Shown here in pieces: positions 9,207 through 20,755 of a stretch of DNA of 64,000 nt. The stretch is from Sphingomonas swuensis (lineage in GTDB: Bacteria; Pseudomonadota; Alphaproteobacteria; Sphingomonadales; Sphingomonadaceae), in contig NZ_BAABBQ010000001.1 of the NCBI RefSeq assembly GCF_039538045.1, positions 2,440,001 through 2,504,000 of the forward strand. Direction: 5' to 3'. The notes under the pieces were generated by a model that was not told the DNA's origin, did not search any database, and worked only from the letters and a program-made list of their open reading frames with translations. Numbering within the stretch: position 1 is the stretch's first letter; each line of letters opens with the position of its first letter. The position numbers and the translations under genes are program-made.

Positions 9207-9285
9207 GTCACCCCGGACCTCATCCGGAGTCTGTCTCTTCGCAGTGAGTAGGAAGGCGGACGCCGGGTCAAGCCCGGCAAGACCG
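9207..9285. repeat. Intergenic hairpin repeat between the DUF418 gene and bfr
   Basis: The element starts GTCACCCCGGAC and ends in GCCGGGTCAAGCCCGGC, with two short stems (CCGGA/TCCGG and GCCGGG/CCCGGC). The GTCACCCCGGA...CCGGGTCAAGCCCGG layout is a common palindromic filler in alphaproteobacterial intergenic DNA (from memory). It overlaps the region where the DUF418 promoter should lie. Confidence 0.5.
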
Positions 9286-9298
9286 ATGAGGGAAGAGC

Positions 9299-9781
9299 CT
9301 AATGCGCCTCGGCGGCGTTTGATTGCAGCTGGATGTAGTTGGGCAGGCCCATCCGCGCGATCATCTCGAACTGGGTCTCGAGAAAGTCGATATGGCCTTC
9401 CTCGTCGCGGAGAACCTCGGCGAACAGGTCGCGGCTGACATAGTCGCGCTTGTCGTCGCAGATCGCCACCGCCTCGCGGTACATCTTGGCCGCCTCATAT
9501 TCGGCCTCGAGATCGGCCTTGAGGATCTCCTCGACCGTCTCCCCGACCCGCAGCCGTCCGAGCATCTGGAAGTTGGGCAGGCCCTCGAGGAACAGGATCC
9601 GCTCGGCGAAGCGGTCGGCATGCTTCATCTCGTCGATGCTCTCATGCTTCTCGTAGGCGGCGAGCTTGTGCACGCCCCAATTGTCGAGCAGCCGATAGTG
9701 CAGCCAATATTGGTTGATGGCGGTCAGTTCCGCCTTGAGCGCTTCGTTGAGCAGCTCGATGATCGTGGGGTCGCCCTTCAT
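9299..9781 (-). CDS. bfr: Bacterioferritin
   Basis: Bacterioferritin forms a 24-subunit shell that oxidises Fe(II) and stores iron as mineral. The 160-residue protein has every ferroxidase ligand in canonical numbering: Glu18, Glu51, His54, Glu94, Glu127 and His130. Met52, the axial haem ligand, is also present, so haem binding is expected. The start is set at MKGDPTII to match family numbering; the frame extends 9 codons farther without a good start. It lies downstream of bfd on the same strand, separated by 76 bases that contain a 10-bp hairpin. Confidence 0.97.
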   Translation of the reverse strand: MKGDPTIIELLNEALKAELTAINQYWLHYRLLDNWGVHKLAAYEKHESIDEMKHADRFAERILFLEGLPNFQMLGRLRVGETVEEILKADLEAEYEAAKMYREAVAICDDKRDYVSRDLFAEVLRDEEGHIDFLETQFEMIARMGLPNYIQLQSNAAEAH

Positions 9782-9819
9782 GGCGCGGCTTCTACTCCGT
9801 TGCGGCAATCAACCGAAGC

Positions 9820-9845
9820 GCGAACGACTTGCAAGAGTCGTTCGC
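9820..9845 (-). promoter_or_regulatory. Perfect 10-bp stem-loop between bfd and bfr
   Basis: GCGAACGACT pairs with AGTCGTTCGC across the 6-base loop TGCAAG. It lies 12 bases after the bfd stop and 38 bases before the bfr start. No T-run follows on the coding strand. Halves of the Fur-like motif found before bfd (TGCGAA, TTCGC) recur inside it, so it may be an operator, an RNA-processing site, or an attenuator that sets the bfd:bfr ratio. Confidence 0.5.
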
Positions 9846-9857
9846 AGAAAGGGAATG

Positions 9858-10055
9858 TCAGGCGGCGACCGCCGGCGGGTTGGCGGCGAGCGCGGCGCGT
9901 TCCTCGTTGATGATCGCGCGGGCGAAAGGCAGGCAGCTTCCGCACTTCGCCTTGGTGCCGCAGCGCGCATAGGCCTGGCCAACGGTGCACGCGCCGGTCC
10001 GTGCGGCTTCCCGCACCTTCTCCTCGCGAATCGCATTGCAGACGCAGACGATCAT
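9858..10055 (-). CDS. bfd: Bacterioferritin-associated ferredoxin
   Basis: Bfd is a small [2Fe-2S] protein that docks on bacterioferritin and passes electrons through the haem to release stored iron. The 65-residue protein starts MIVCVCNAIREEKV and has the four cluster ligands at the canonical positions Cys4, Cys6, Cys38 and Cys41 (motifs CVC and CGSC). Two additional cysteines (23, 32) are present. The bfd-bfr order on one strand suggests co-transcription. A Fur-like palindrome lies about 20 bases before the ATG, fitting induction in iron starvation. Confidence 0.95.
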   Translation of the reverse strand: MIVCVCNAIREEKVREAARTGACTVGQAYARCGTKAKCGSCLPFARAIINEERAALAANPPAVAA

Positions 10056-10075
10056 TAGCTTGTTGCTAATGGTAA

Positions 10076-10090
10076 TGCGAAGCGTTCGCA
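10076..10090 (-). promoter_or_regulatory. Candidate Fur-type operator before bfd
   Basis: A perfect palindrome TGCGAA-GCG-TTCGCA has the 6-3-6 spacing of Fur boxes (TGAGAA-TNA-TTCTCA in the classical form). It lies 20 bases before the bfd start codon. A near-identical site lies 19 bases before the ferric-reductase-like gene at 19427-19441. That this is the Fur site of this organism is inference. Confidence 0.5.
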
Positions 10091-10135
10091 AGAGCTTTGC
10101 TTTACTGCGCGGGTGAGAGGCTGGGGCTCTCTCGA

Positions 10136-11260
10136 TCAGGCCCCCATCACCTGCACCATTCGCGCATGGTAGCTGCTGTCACCGAACAGCGAATCGAGCA
10201 CCTTCGCCCGCTTCATGTAGAAGCCGATGTCATGCTCGTCGGTCATCCCGATGCCGCCGTGCATCTGGACGCCTTCCTGCACCGCCAGTGTCGCAACCCG
10301 CCCGGCCTTGGCCTTGGCGACGTGGCTCATGATCCCGGCCTTGTCGTCGCCCTTGTCGAGCAGTTCGGCCGCCTTCAGCGTCGCCGCGCGGGCGATCTCG
10401 ATTTCGCCGAACAGGTGCGCGGCGCGGTGCTGGAGCACCTGGAACTCGCCGATCAGCTTTCCGAACTGCTTGCGCTGCCGAAGATAGTCGACGGTCATGG
10501 TCATCGCCCCGCCTGCCGCGCCGACCATCTCGGCGGCAGCGCCGGTGCGCCCGAGCCGCATCGCCCGGCGAAGCGGCTCCCAGCCGCCGTCCACCTCGCC
10601 GATCACCGCGTCGGCATCGACCGCGACCTTGTCGAAGGTCAGCCGAGCGGCCTTGCTGCTATCGGTGAGCGCGACATTCTCGACCGTCATTCCGGCCGCT
10701 TCGCGGGGCACCGCGAACAGGGTCAGCCCGTCGCTCTCGCCGGCCGAACCACTGGTGCGCGCCGCGACGAGGATGACGTCCGCCGAGGCGCCATGGACCA
10801 CGAACTGCTTGGTGCCCGACAGCGCGAAGCCGTTGCCCGAGCGCTCGGCGCGCAGCGCGATCTGACGCGGGCGGTGGTGCGGGCCCTCGTCGACCGCGAT
10901 CGCCGCGACCGTCTCGCCGGCAACGATGCCGGGGAACCAGTGCTTGCCCTGCTCCGTCCCCTTCATCGCCTCGACCGCGACCAGCGCGGTCGTCAGGAAG
11001 GGCGAGGGAGTGAGGTTGCGACCGACTTCCTCCATCACCAGCGCCGCCTCGGTCGCACCGAGGCCGAGCCCGCCCTCCGCTTCCGGAACCGCAAGGCCGG
11101 TCAGCCCGAGCTCGGCCATCTGCTTCCACAGGTCATGCCCGAACCCGTCCTTGCAGCCGATGTCTCGCCAGTGGCGCAACTGCTTCGCGATCGTGCCCTC
11201 CTCGGCGAGGAAGGACTTGGCCATGTCGGCGATCTGGCGCTGGTCGTCGGTAAGGATCAT
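10136..11260 (-). CDS. Acyl-CoA dehydrogenase family protein (possible non-catalytic partner subunit)
   Basis: A 374-residue FAD-dependent acyl-CoA dehydrogenase homologue (MILTDDQRQIADMAKSFLAE). It has the family middle domain and the C-terminal segment QMHGGIGMTDEHDI. Where catalytic members have Glu in an E-G-T context, this one reads LFGDSSYHARM, so the usual Glu is missing. In actinobacterial steroid and some proteobacterial systems, adjacent FadE genes form alpha2-beta2 enzymes in which one subunit lacks the base. The gene at 11373 on the same strand retains an EGGTSE motif and is the likely partner. The ATG at 11260 gives the family N-terminus. Substrate unknown. Confidence 0.85.
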   Translation of the reverse strand: MILTDDQRQIADMAKSFLAEEGTIAKQLRHWRDIGCKDGFGHDLWKQMAELGLTGLAVPEAEGGLGLGATEAALVMEEVGRNLTPSPFLTTALVAVEAMKGTEQGKHWFPGIVAGETVAAIAVDEGPHHRPRQIALRAERSGNGFALSGTKQFVVHGASADVILVAARTSGSAGESDGLTLFAVPREAAGMTVENVALTDSSKAARLTFDKVAVDADAVIGEVDGGWEPLRRAMRLGRTGAAAEMVGAAGGAMTMTVDYLRQRKQFGKLIGEFQVLQHRAAHLFGEIEIARAATLKAAELLDKGDDKAGIMSHVAKAKAGRVATLAVQEGVQMHGGIGMTDEHDIGFYMKRAKVLDSLFGDSSYHARMVQVMGA

Positions 11261-11273
11261 CGTTTCACAACTC

Positions 11274-11349
11274 TCGTTCGTCCTGAGCGAAGTCGAAGGA
11301 CGTTTGGCGACGGTTCGTGGGGCCCTTCGACTTCGCTCAGGGCGAACGA
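11274..11349. repeat. Inverted repeat of the TGAGCGAAGTCGAAGG type
   Basis: Arms of 26 bases (11274-11299 and 11324-11349) are reverse complements with one mismatch. The core is TGAGCGAAGTCGAAGG and the outer end TCGTTCG. Similar elements occur at 13869 and, in shortened form, at 37189. They fill the gaps between genes of this region and would form a long RNA hairpin between the two acyl-CoA dehydrogenase genes. Confidence 0.75.
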
Positions 11350-11372
11350 CCCCCCACAAATCTCCGGGAGGC

Positions 11373-12530
11373 TTACGCCCCCGGCAGCCGAAGGATGTGC
11401 TTGGCGACGATTCCGAGCTGGACCTCGCTGGTCCCGCCCTCGATCGAATTGGCCTTGGTCCGGAGCCATTCGCGCGGTGCCTTGCCGCCGCGCGACCGCT
11501 CGCTGTCCCATTCGAGCGCGTCGGAGCCGCCCGCCGCCATGATCAGCTCGTGGCGCTTCTTGTTCAGTTCGGTCCCGGCATATTTCATCATGCTCGGCAT
11601 CGCCGGATGCGCTTCGCCGGCCTTCAGCTGGTCGATGAAATGCTCGCTCATCGCGGCGAAGGCGATCGCATCGACGTCGAACAGCGCGACCTCGGCGGCA
11701 AGCACCGGGTCGTCGATCTCGCCGAGGCTCGCGGCAAGCGTCCGCGACGAGCCCGAGCCCAGCCCCATGCCGCTGATCATCTCGCGCTCGTGTCCGAGAA
11801 GATATTTGGCGACGTCCCAACCCTTGTTCACCTCGCCGACGATCTGGTCCTTGGGCACCTTCACGTCGTCGAAGAAGGTCTCGCAGAAGGGCGAATAGCC
11901 GCTGATCAGCAGGATCGGCTTGGTCGAGACCCCCTCGCTCTCCATGTCGAACAGGAGGAAGCTGATCCCGCCATGCTTGCTCTCGGTCGAGGTCCGCACC
12001 AGGCAGAAGATCCAGTCGGCCTTGTCGGCATAGCTGGTCCATACCTTCTGGCCGTTGACCAGCCAGTGGTCGCCCTTGTCCTCGCAGCGGGTCTGCAGGC
12101 CCGCGAGGTCCGATCCCGCACCCGGCTCGGAATAGCCTTGGCACCAGCGGATCTCGCCGCGCGCGATCTCGGGCAGGAAGCGCGTCTTCTGCTCCTCGGT
12201 CCCATATTTCAGAAGCGCCGGCCCGAGCATCGAGATTCCGAAGCTCGACAGCGGGTTGCGCGCGCCGATCGCCTTCATCTCCTCGCGCAGCACCTTGGTC
12301 TCGGCGGGCGACAGACCGCCGCCGCCATAGGCAGCGGGCCAGTCGGGGACCGTCCAGCCCTTCTCGCCCATCACCCGGAGCCATTGCTCCTGCGCTTCGG
12401 ACTGGAACTGGAAGTTGCGCCCGCCCCAGCAGGCGTCGTCCTCCGAGCGCATCGGGGTGCGCATCTCGGCCGGGCAGTTCGCCTCGAGCCAGCTGCGGGT
12501 CTCGGCGCGGAAGCTTTCGAGATCGGTCAT
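11373..12530 (-). CDS. Acyl-CoA dehydrogenase
   Basis: A 385-residue acyl-CoA dehydrogenase that would introduce the alpha-beta double bond in an acyl-CoA and pass electrons to ETF. It has the FAD/substrate signature region (WCQGYSEPGAGSDLAGLQT, then VNGQKVWTSYA). It ends with NSIEGGTSEVQLGIVAKHIL, in which Glu of the EGGTSE motif sits where the catalytic base is expected. The paired gene downstream (10136-11260) lacks that residue, so the two may be subunits of one enzyme. It is transcribed away from a third dehydrogenase across only 68 bases, which must hold both promoters. Confidence 0.93.
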   Translation of the reverse strand: MTDLESFRAETRSWLEANCPAEMRTPMRSEDDACWGGRNFQFQSEAQEQWLRVMGEKGWTVPDWPAAYGGGGLSPAETKVLREEMKAIGARNPLSSFGISMLGPALLKYGTEEQKTRFLPEIARGEIRWCQGYSEPGAGSDLAGLQTRCEDKGDHWLVNGQKVWTSYADKADWIFCLVRTSTESKHGGISFLLFDMESEGVSTKPILLISGYSPFCETFFDDVKVPKDQIVGEVNKGWDVAKYLLGHEREMISGMGLGSGSSRTLAASLGEIDDPVLAAEVALFDVDAIAFAAMSEHFIDQLKAGEAHPAMPSMMKYAGTELNKKRHELIMAAGGSDALEWDSERSRGGKAPREWLRTKANSIEGGTSEVQLGIVAKHILRLPGA

Positions 12531-12598
12531 CGCGGCTTGTCTCCTCTTGTGTCCCGTCCTAGCGCATTGCCAACTGAAGGAAATAGAGGAGCGCGCGC

Positions 12599-13855
<1,257 letters not shown>

Positions 13856-13868
13856 TCGCGAACCAACC

Positions 13869-13957
13869 TCGTTCGTGCTGAGCGAAGTCGAAGCACGTCC
13901 GCGCCAACGCCCTTGACCTGGCGGTCTCTTCGATCCGACTTGGCTCAGGGCGAACGG
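13869..13957. repeat. Inverted repeat of the TGAGCGAAGTCGAAG type (degenerate copy)
   Basis: The left arm TCGTTCGTGCTGAGCGAAG continues into TCGAAGCACG. The right arm reads CTTCGATCCGACTTGGCTCA followed by GGGCGAACG. The pairing is imperfect, unlike the copy at 11274. It lies just after a stop codon and ends 9 bases before the next start, so it is part of the intergenic mRNA. Confidence 0.65.
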
Positions 13958-13966
13958 AGTTTGAGA

Positions 13967-14746
13967 ATGAGCAGCTCTTTATTCGACCTTTCCGGCAAGA
14001 CCGCCATCGTCACCGGCTCCTCGCGGGGCATCGGTCGAGCAATCGCCGAGGAAATGGCCGCGCACGGCGCCAACGTCGTCATCTCCAGCCGGAAGCAGGA
14101 TGCCTGCGAGGAGGTCGCGGCGGCGATCAATGCCCGCGGCCAGGGCAAGGCGGTCGCCATCGCCGCCTCCATCTCCGACAAGGAGGCGCTGCGCGAGCTG
14201 ATCGATCGCACCCGCGCCGAGCTCGGGCAGATCGACGTCCTCGTCTGCAACGCCGCCTCCAATCCCTATTACGGGCCGATGGGCGGGATCAGCGACGAGC
14301 AGTTCCGCAAGATCATGGACAACAATGTCCTCTCGAACCACTGGCTGACCAGCTTCGTCGCGCCCGAGATGGTCGAGCGCAAGTCGGGCTCGATCATCAT
14401 CGTCTCATCGGTCGGCGGGATCACCAGCTCGACCGTGATTGGCGCCTACAACATCTCCAAGGCCGCCGACCTCCAGCTCGTCCGCAACCTCGCCGCCGAG
14501 TTCGGGCCCTCGAACGTCCGGGTCAACGCGATCGCGCCCGGCCTCGTCCGGACCGACTTCGCCCGCGCGCTGTGGGAGAATCCCGACATCCTCAAGTCGG
14601 TCACCAAGGTTTCGGCGCTGAAGCGCATCGGCGAGCCGCGCGAGATCGCCGGCGCCGCGCTGTTCCTCGCCAGCGACGCCGGCAGCTTCGTCACCGGCCA
14701 GACCCTGGTCGTCGACGGCGGCTCCACCTTCGGCGCGGGGTTCTGA
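13967..14746 (+). CDS. SDR family oxidoreductase
   Basis: A 259-residue short-chain dehydrogenase/reductase. It has the nucleotide-binding [11 protein letters not shown] (about residues 15-25), NAAS in place of the usual NAG, the catalytic Ser in [14 protein letters not shown] as the Tyr-x-x-x-Lys pair, and a C-terminal [14 protein letters not shown]. The enzymes of this group use NAD(P) to oxidise or reduce hydroxyl/keto groups; the substrate is unknown. Position among acyl-CoA dehydrogenases suggests a beta-oxidation or hydroxyacyl role. Start ATG 13967; a start at 13913 would translate the repeat. Four bases separate it from the next SDR. Confidence 0.92.
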   Translation: MSSSLFDLSGKTAIVTGSSRGIGRAIAEEMAAHGANVVISSRKQDACEEVAAAINARGQGKAVAIAASISDKEALRELIDRTRAELGQIDVLVCNAASNPYYGPMGGISDEQFRKIMDNNVLSNHWLTSFVAPEMVERKSGSIIIVSSVGGITSSTVIGAYNISKAADLQLVRNLAAEFGPSNVRVNAIAPGLVRTDFARALWENPDILKSVTKVSALKRIGEPREIAGAALFLASDAGSFVTGQTLVVDGGSTFGAGF

Positions 14747-14750
14747 GCCG

Positions 14751-15530
<780 letters not shown>

Positions 15531-15533
15531 CCC

Positions 15534-17609
<2,076 letters not shown>

Positions 17610-17637
17610 GGGTAGCGGAACATAGGGGGTAGCGTCA

Positions 17638-18525
17638 GTGGGGGCGTCGGACGAACTTCTTCGCGAAGCCGAACTCGCCTTCCTCAACGCCCCCTTCCGC
17701 GATGGCGGCTGGCAGGAGGCGATCGCCCTCCTGGCGGTCGCCACCGGCAGCCGCACCGCGCAGCTGCTCGGCATCGGTGGCCCGCTCCAGCTTTCGCTCA
17801 ACATCCTCAGCGACACGCCGACCGATCCGCATCGGCACCTCGGCAATCCGCTGCTCCACGGCCCCGCCAACTGGCGGATCGGCGTCACCGACCGGCCGAT
17901 GCAGCTCCGCCACGAGCGGCACTATGCCGCTTATCGCGGAGCGCAGGACACCTCCTACTACGACGACGCCTGCAGCGATCTCGACATCCCGTTCGGCTGC
18001 CAGATGCCGCTGCTGCTCGATTCGGACGGCCTGCTCGGCATGGCGCTGCTTCGCTCGTCGCGCGAAGGACCCTGCGACGCGGTGGTGCTCGAGCGCTTCT
18101 CCAGGCTGGCCCGCTCGGCGCAGCGCGCGGTCCGAGTCGAGCTCGCACTTGGCCAGGAAATGGCGGAGACCATGCTCTCGGGCCTCGGCGGCCGCAACGA
18201 GGCGACCATCCTGCTCGACCGCTACGGCCAGCTCGCTGCGCTGACCGAGTCCGCCGAACGATTGTTCGACCATCCCGCCGGTCTGGTCCTCGACGGGCAG
18301 CGGTTGCGGCTCGCCAACCGCCACGAGGATCGCCATCTCGGCAACGCCCTCGCCCGGCTGCTGGCGAGCGACGGGGTGAACGGGCCGATGCTTCATCAAT
18401 GCCGCATCGGCCGCTCGGCGGAAGCGCCGCGGGGGCACTGGCGGCTGGTGATCGTCCGCCTTCCCGCAGTCGCCCACGGTTTCGGCTTCGAACCCCAGCT
18501 TGCCCTTACCCTGCTTCCGCTCTGA
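17638..18525 (+). CDS. Orphan sensor-like protein resembling LuxR-type regulators without an HTH domain
   Basis: A 295-residue soluble protein starting MGASDELLREAELAFLNAPF (GTG start, G-rich site upstream). It resembles, from memory, the long N-terminal sensory region of sphingomonad LuxR-type regulators, with segments DIPFGCQMPLLLDSDGLLG and RLARSAQRAVRVELALG and the end GFGFEPQLALTLLPL. In those relatives an HTH usually follows; here the frame stops, and one base separates its stop from that of the convergent PepSY gene. Either this is a naturally HTH-less sensor or a truncated gene. No enzyme motif is visible. It follows the FadB-like gene by 28 bases and may be co-transcribed. Confidence 0.55.
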   Translation: MGASDELLREAELAFLNAPFRDGGWQEAIALLAVATGSRTAQLLGIGGPLQLSLNILSDTPTDPHRHLGNPLLHGPANWRIGVTDRPMQLRHERHYAAYRGAQDTSYYDDACSDLDIPFGCQMPLLLDSDGLLGMALLRSSREGPCDAVVLERFSRLARSAQRAVRVELALGQEMAETMLSGLGGRNEATILLDRYGQLAALTESAERLFDHPAGLVLDGQRLRLANRHEDRHLGNALARLLASDGVNGPMLHQCRIGRSAEAPRGHWRLVIVRLPAVAHGFGFEPQLALTLLPL

Positions 18526-18526
18526 C

Positions 18527-18829
18527 CTACTTGGCCTTGTAGAGCACCTCGCCGCGGCGGCTGCTCAGCAGCAGCTTGAAGCTGACCGGGTGGAAATAGG
18601 CCTCGACCCGATTGCCCTTGGGATCGGTGCCGTAGACTTCGTAGCAGCCGCCATCGACCTTGGCCTTGCGCACCTGCCAGCCCTGCTTGACGAGGCTCGC
18701 CTGCAGGCTCTCCATACTCTTCCACTGCGCCTGCGGGGCATTGCAGGTCATCTTGCCGGTGGCGGCGGCGGGAACGGCGGCGAGCAGGCCGAGCGAAAGG
18801 CCGCCGGCGAGAATGAACGAACGGATCAT
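18527..18829 (-). CDS. Small exported PepSY-like protein
   Basis: A 100-residue protein with a signal peptide (MIRSFILAGGLSLGLLAAVPAAA). The mature part contains a PepSY-like fold: a helix (SLQASLVKQGWQVRKAKVDGG), then strands CYEVYGTDPKGNRVEAYFHP. Cys29 and Cys62 could form a disulfide. Its ATG overlaps the stop of the upstream ferric-reductase-like gene (ATGA), so the two are translationally coupled. PepSY domains recur in flavin/haem membrane reductases, so this may be the periplasmic partner of its neighbour (inference). Confidence 0.75.
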   Translation of the reverse strand: MIRSFILAGGLSLGLLAAVPAAATGKMTCNAPQAQWKSMESLQASLVKQGWQVRKAKVDGGCYEVYGTDPKGNRVEAYFHPVSFKLLLSSRRGEVLYKAK

Positions 18830-19407
18830 GCAACACTCCTTGGGTTGGAACGGTAGTGACGGGCCACCCGCATCGCCTGGAGCAATGCGAGGGGAATGAA
18901 GTGGGCGAGCGCGGCGGCGAGGCCGTCGTGGACCAGCGCCCAGTGGACGAGGGTGAGGATCGCGGCCGGATAGGCGAGCCGCTGGAGCTTCTTCCAGCCC
19001 GAGCGAAGAAGCCGCATCGCCGCATCGTTGCTGGTGAGCCCGAGCGGCAGCAGCAGCAGCAGCGCGAGCCACCCGCTCCAGATCGCCGGCGCGCCGAGCT
19101 CGGCCCACATCGCGGCGAGCGTCTCCATGTCGAGCACATAGGCCACGAGATGCGCCAGCGCGTAGAGAAAGCCCGCGACGCCCAGCGCACGCCGGTGCCG
19201 CGCAAGAAAACGCATCGCGCGCGCCTCGGGCCACAGCTGCCGCAGCGGGGTGACCATCAGCGCCAGGATGATGAAGCGCGCCGACCATTCGCCGGTCGGA
19301 TGAAGAAGGTCGCCCGGCCACGCCTCGGGAGTCAGCGCATAACGGAGCAGCGCCGCACCAAGCGGGAGCGAAAGAAGCAGCCAGAAGAAGAGCTTGCCGC
19401 GGGACAC
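18826..19407 (-). CDS. Ferric reductase-like haem-binding membrane protein (MsrQ-like)
   Basis: A 193-residue protein with about six membrane segments and the haem-ligand histidines expected for the ferric reductase-like domain (RHRRALGVAGFLYALAHLVAY and a later VHWALVHD). Length and arrangement resemble MsrQ, the quinol-linked haem subunit that supplies electrons to the periplasmic methionine sulfoxide reductase MsrP. However, no msrP is adjacent; instead a coupled PepSY protein follows. It may be a distinct reductase or MsrQ with a remote MsrP. A Fur-like palindrome precedes the start, hinting at control by iron. Confidence 0.8.
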   Translation of the reverse strand: MSRGKLFFWLLLSLPLGAALLRYALTPEAWPGDLLHPTGEWSARFIILALMVTPLRQLWPEARAMRFLARHRRALGVAGFLYALAHLVAYVLDMETLAAMWAELGAPAIWSGWLALLLLLPLGLTSNDAAMRLLRSGWKKLQRLAYPAAILTLVHWALVHDGLAAALAHFIPLALLQAMRVARHYRSNPRSVA

Positions 19408-19426
19408 GAAACCCCGCTAGCGTTCT

Positions 19427-19441
19427 TGCGAACGCGTCGCA
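19427..19441 (-). promoter_or_regulatory. Candidate Fur-type operator before the ferric-reductase-like gene
   Basis: TGCGAA-CGC-GTCGCA is a 6-3-6 palindrome with a single mismatch, extended on both sides by T/A. It lies 19 bases before the start codon, nearly the same position as the TGCGAA-GCG-TTCGCA site before bfd. A shared 12-mer (GCGTTCGCAAGA or its complement) runs through both. Confidence 0.45.
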
Positions 19442-19466
19442 ATAGCAAATCGATCGATGAGGGCGT

Positions 19467-20048
19467 TCAGCCCTCGATCACCACCTCGGTGCCGTTGGTG
19501 GTCAGCCCGTACAGTTTCTTGGCGAATTCGAGCGGCAGCCGGACGCAGCCGTGGCTCGCCGGATAGCCGGGCAGCGCGCCGGCGTGGAAGGCGATCCCCA
19601 TCGGGTCGTACATCTGCATGTAGGGCATCGGCGCATTGTCATACTTGCGGCTGAAACCCTTCACCTGCTTGCGGAACACCTTCCAGTAGCCGAGCGGGGT
19701 TTCCTTGCCCTTCTTGCCCGACGAGATGGTCGTCACCCCCACCAGCGTGTCGCCCTTGTAGACGAACATCAGCTGCTGCATCCGGTCGATGATCACCCTC
19801 GCCGGCGCATCGGGAATGGTCGTCGCCCAGCGATACTGGCCCGGCTTCATCGCCACCGTCCCGAACAGCGCCTGCGCCTCCTTGGTCGCCCTTGGCGCAT
19901 GACCATGGGTCCACTCGTACGGCAGCTGCGCCTGGGCGACCGGAACGGCATTGCCCGTCCCGGCCTGCTTCGGGGCAGTGGCGCAGGAGGCAAGCAGCCC
20001 TGCGGTCAAGGCAAGGGCGGCGAGTCGAAGGCGGGCGATGCTGGTCAT
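19467..20048 (-). CDS. L,D-transpeptidase (YkuD) lipoprotein
   Basis: A 193-residue YkuD-fold protein that would cross-link peptidoglycan through 3-3 bonds or attach proteins to it. A lipoprotein signal ends at LLASC (Cys22). The catalytic motif is HAGALPGYPASHGCVRLP, with Cys168 as nucleophile and the conserved His in GIAFHAG. The ATG at 20048 gives a proper signal peptide; the frame begins 9 codons upstream without one. It is a paralogue of the transpeptidase at 23206, sharing YDNAPMP and PASHGCVRLP. It is divergent from the unknown gene at 20166. Confidence 0.92.
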   Translation of the reverse strand: MTSIARLRLAALALTAGLLASCATAPKQAGTGNAVPVAQAQLPYEWTHGHAPRATKEAQALFGTVAMKPGQYRWATTIPDAPARVIIDRMQQLMFVYKGDTLVGVTTISSGKKGKETPLGYWKVFRKQVKGFSRKYDNAPMPYMQMYDPMGIAFHAGALPGYPASHGCVRLPLEFAKKLYGLTTNGTEVVIEG

Positions 20049-20165
20049 CGCGCATCCACAATCCACTGGCGGCATGGCGTCAAGTCACCGGTATATGGTG
20101 GTTTAATTTCCAGGCGCTTGAGAAACTTCTGGTTTGCCGGCGACCGGACTGACACATTTGCCGCC

Positions 20166-20684
20166 ATGAGCCTCCTCCTCGCTTCGCTGCTGGCGGTCGT
20201 CCAGGCCGATTCCGTTTCGCTCAGCCCAAGCTGGGCGACGATCGGCCGCAATCCGGCGCTTCGCCGATCGAAGGAGACGGTGGAGATCGGCACCATCGCC
20301 GGAACCCGGCCCGGAGGAATCCGCTACTGGATGCGCCGCACCTACACCGAGCGCGGCACGACGTCCGTCGGCTGGACCACCACCGCCGACTGCCCCGGCT
20401 CGCGCGAGCTGATCGGAACGATGGAGCAGATCACCGCCGGTCCCGACGTTCCCGGCCAGGGACGGGAAAGCCCATGGCTCATCCTAGACGGGGTCGGCTA
20501 CAGCCTCGACGCTCCCGGCCGGATCGGCGACGGAGGCACCCGCTTCCGCATCACCAGCAACGTCCGGACCCCGCTCGCCGCCTGGATCGACCGCCTGCTC
20601 GCTGCGCTCCAGCCCTGCTGGAAACCCGAAGCGCCGGGCAACACGCGCTTCGTGCCTCCGCTGGACGAGGCGGGGCGGCGCTGA
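20166..20684 (+). CDS. Exported protein of unknown function
   Basis: A 172-residue protein with a short hydrophobic N-terminus (MSLLLASLLAVVQA) likely to be a signal peptide. The remainder has a Cys in DCPGS and one in LQPCWKP, a possible disulfide, and several Trp/Gly turns. I do not recognise the family. It lies divergent to an L,D-transpeptidase and convergent to guaA with a strong shared stem-loop between. A periplasmic location is inferred. Confidence 0.65.
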   Translation: MSLLLASLLAVVQADSVSLSPSWATIGRNPALRRSKETVEIGTIAGTRPGGIRYWMRRTYTERGTTSVGWTTTADCPGSRELIGTMEQITAGPDVPGQGRESPWLILDGVGYSLDAPGRIGDGGTRFRITSNVRTPLAAWIDRLLAALQPCWKPEAPGNTRFVPPLDEAGRR

Positions 20685-20703
20685 GCCTTACGGCCTGACG
20701 GCC

Positions 20704-20755
20704 GAGTGAGCCGGCAATCAGCGTCCCCCGGACGCTGACGAGTCCGGGCTCACTC
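20704..20755. terminator. Bidirectional terminator-like cruciform between the unknown gene and guaA
   Basis: An inner perfect stem CAGCGTCC-CCC-GGACGCTG is enclosed by an outer stem (GAGTGAGCCGG with CCGGGCTCACTC, one bulged G). The outer right arm overlaps the last codons and stop of guaA. It lies between convergent genes and can act on both strands. Confidence 0.65.
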
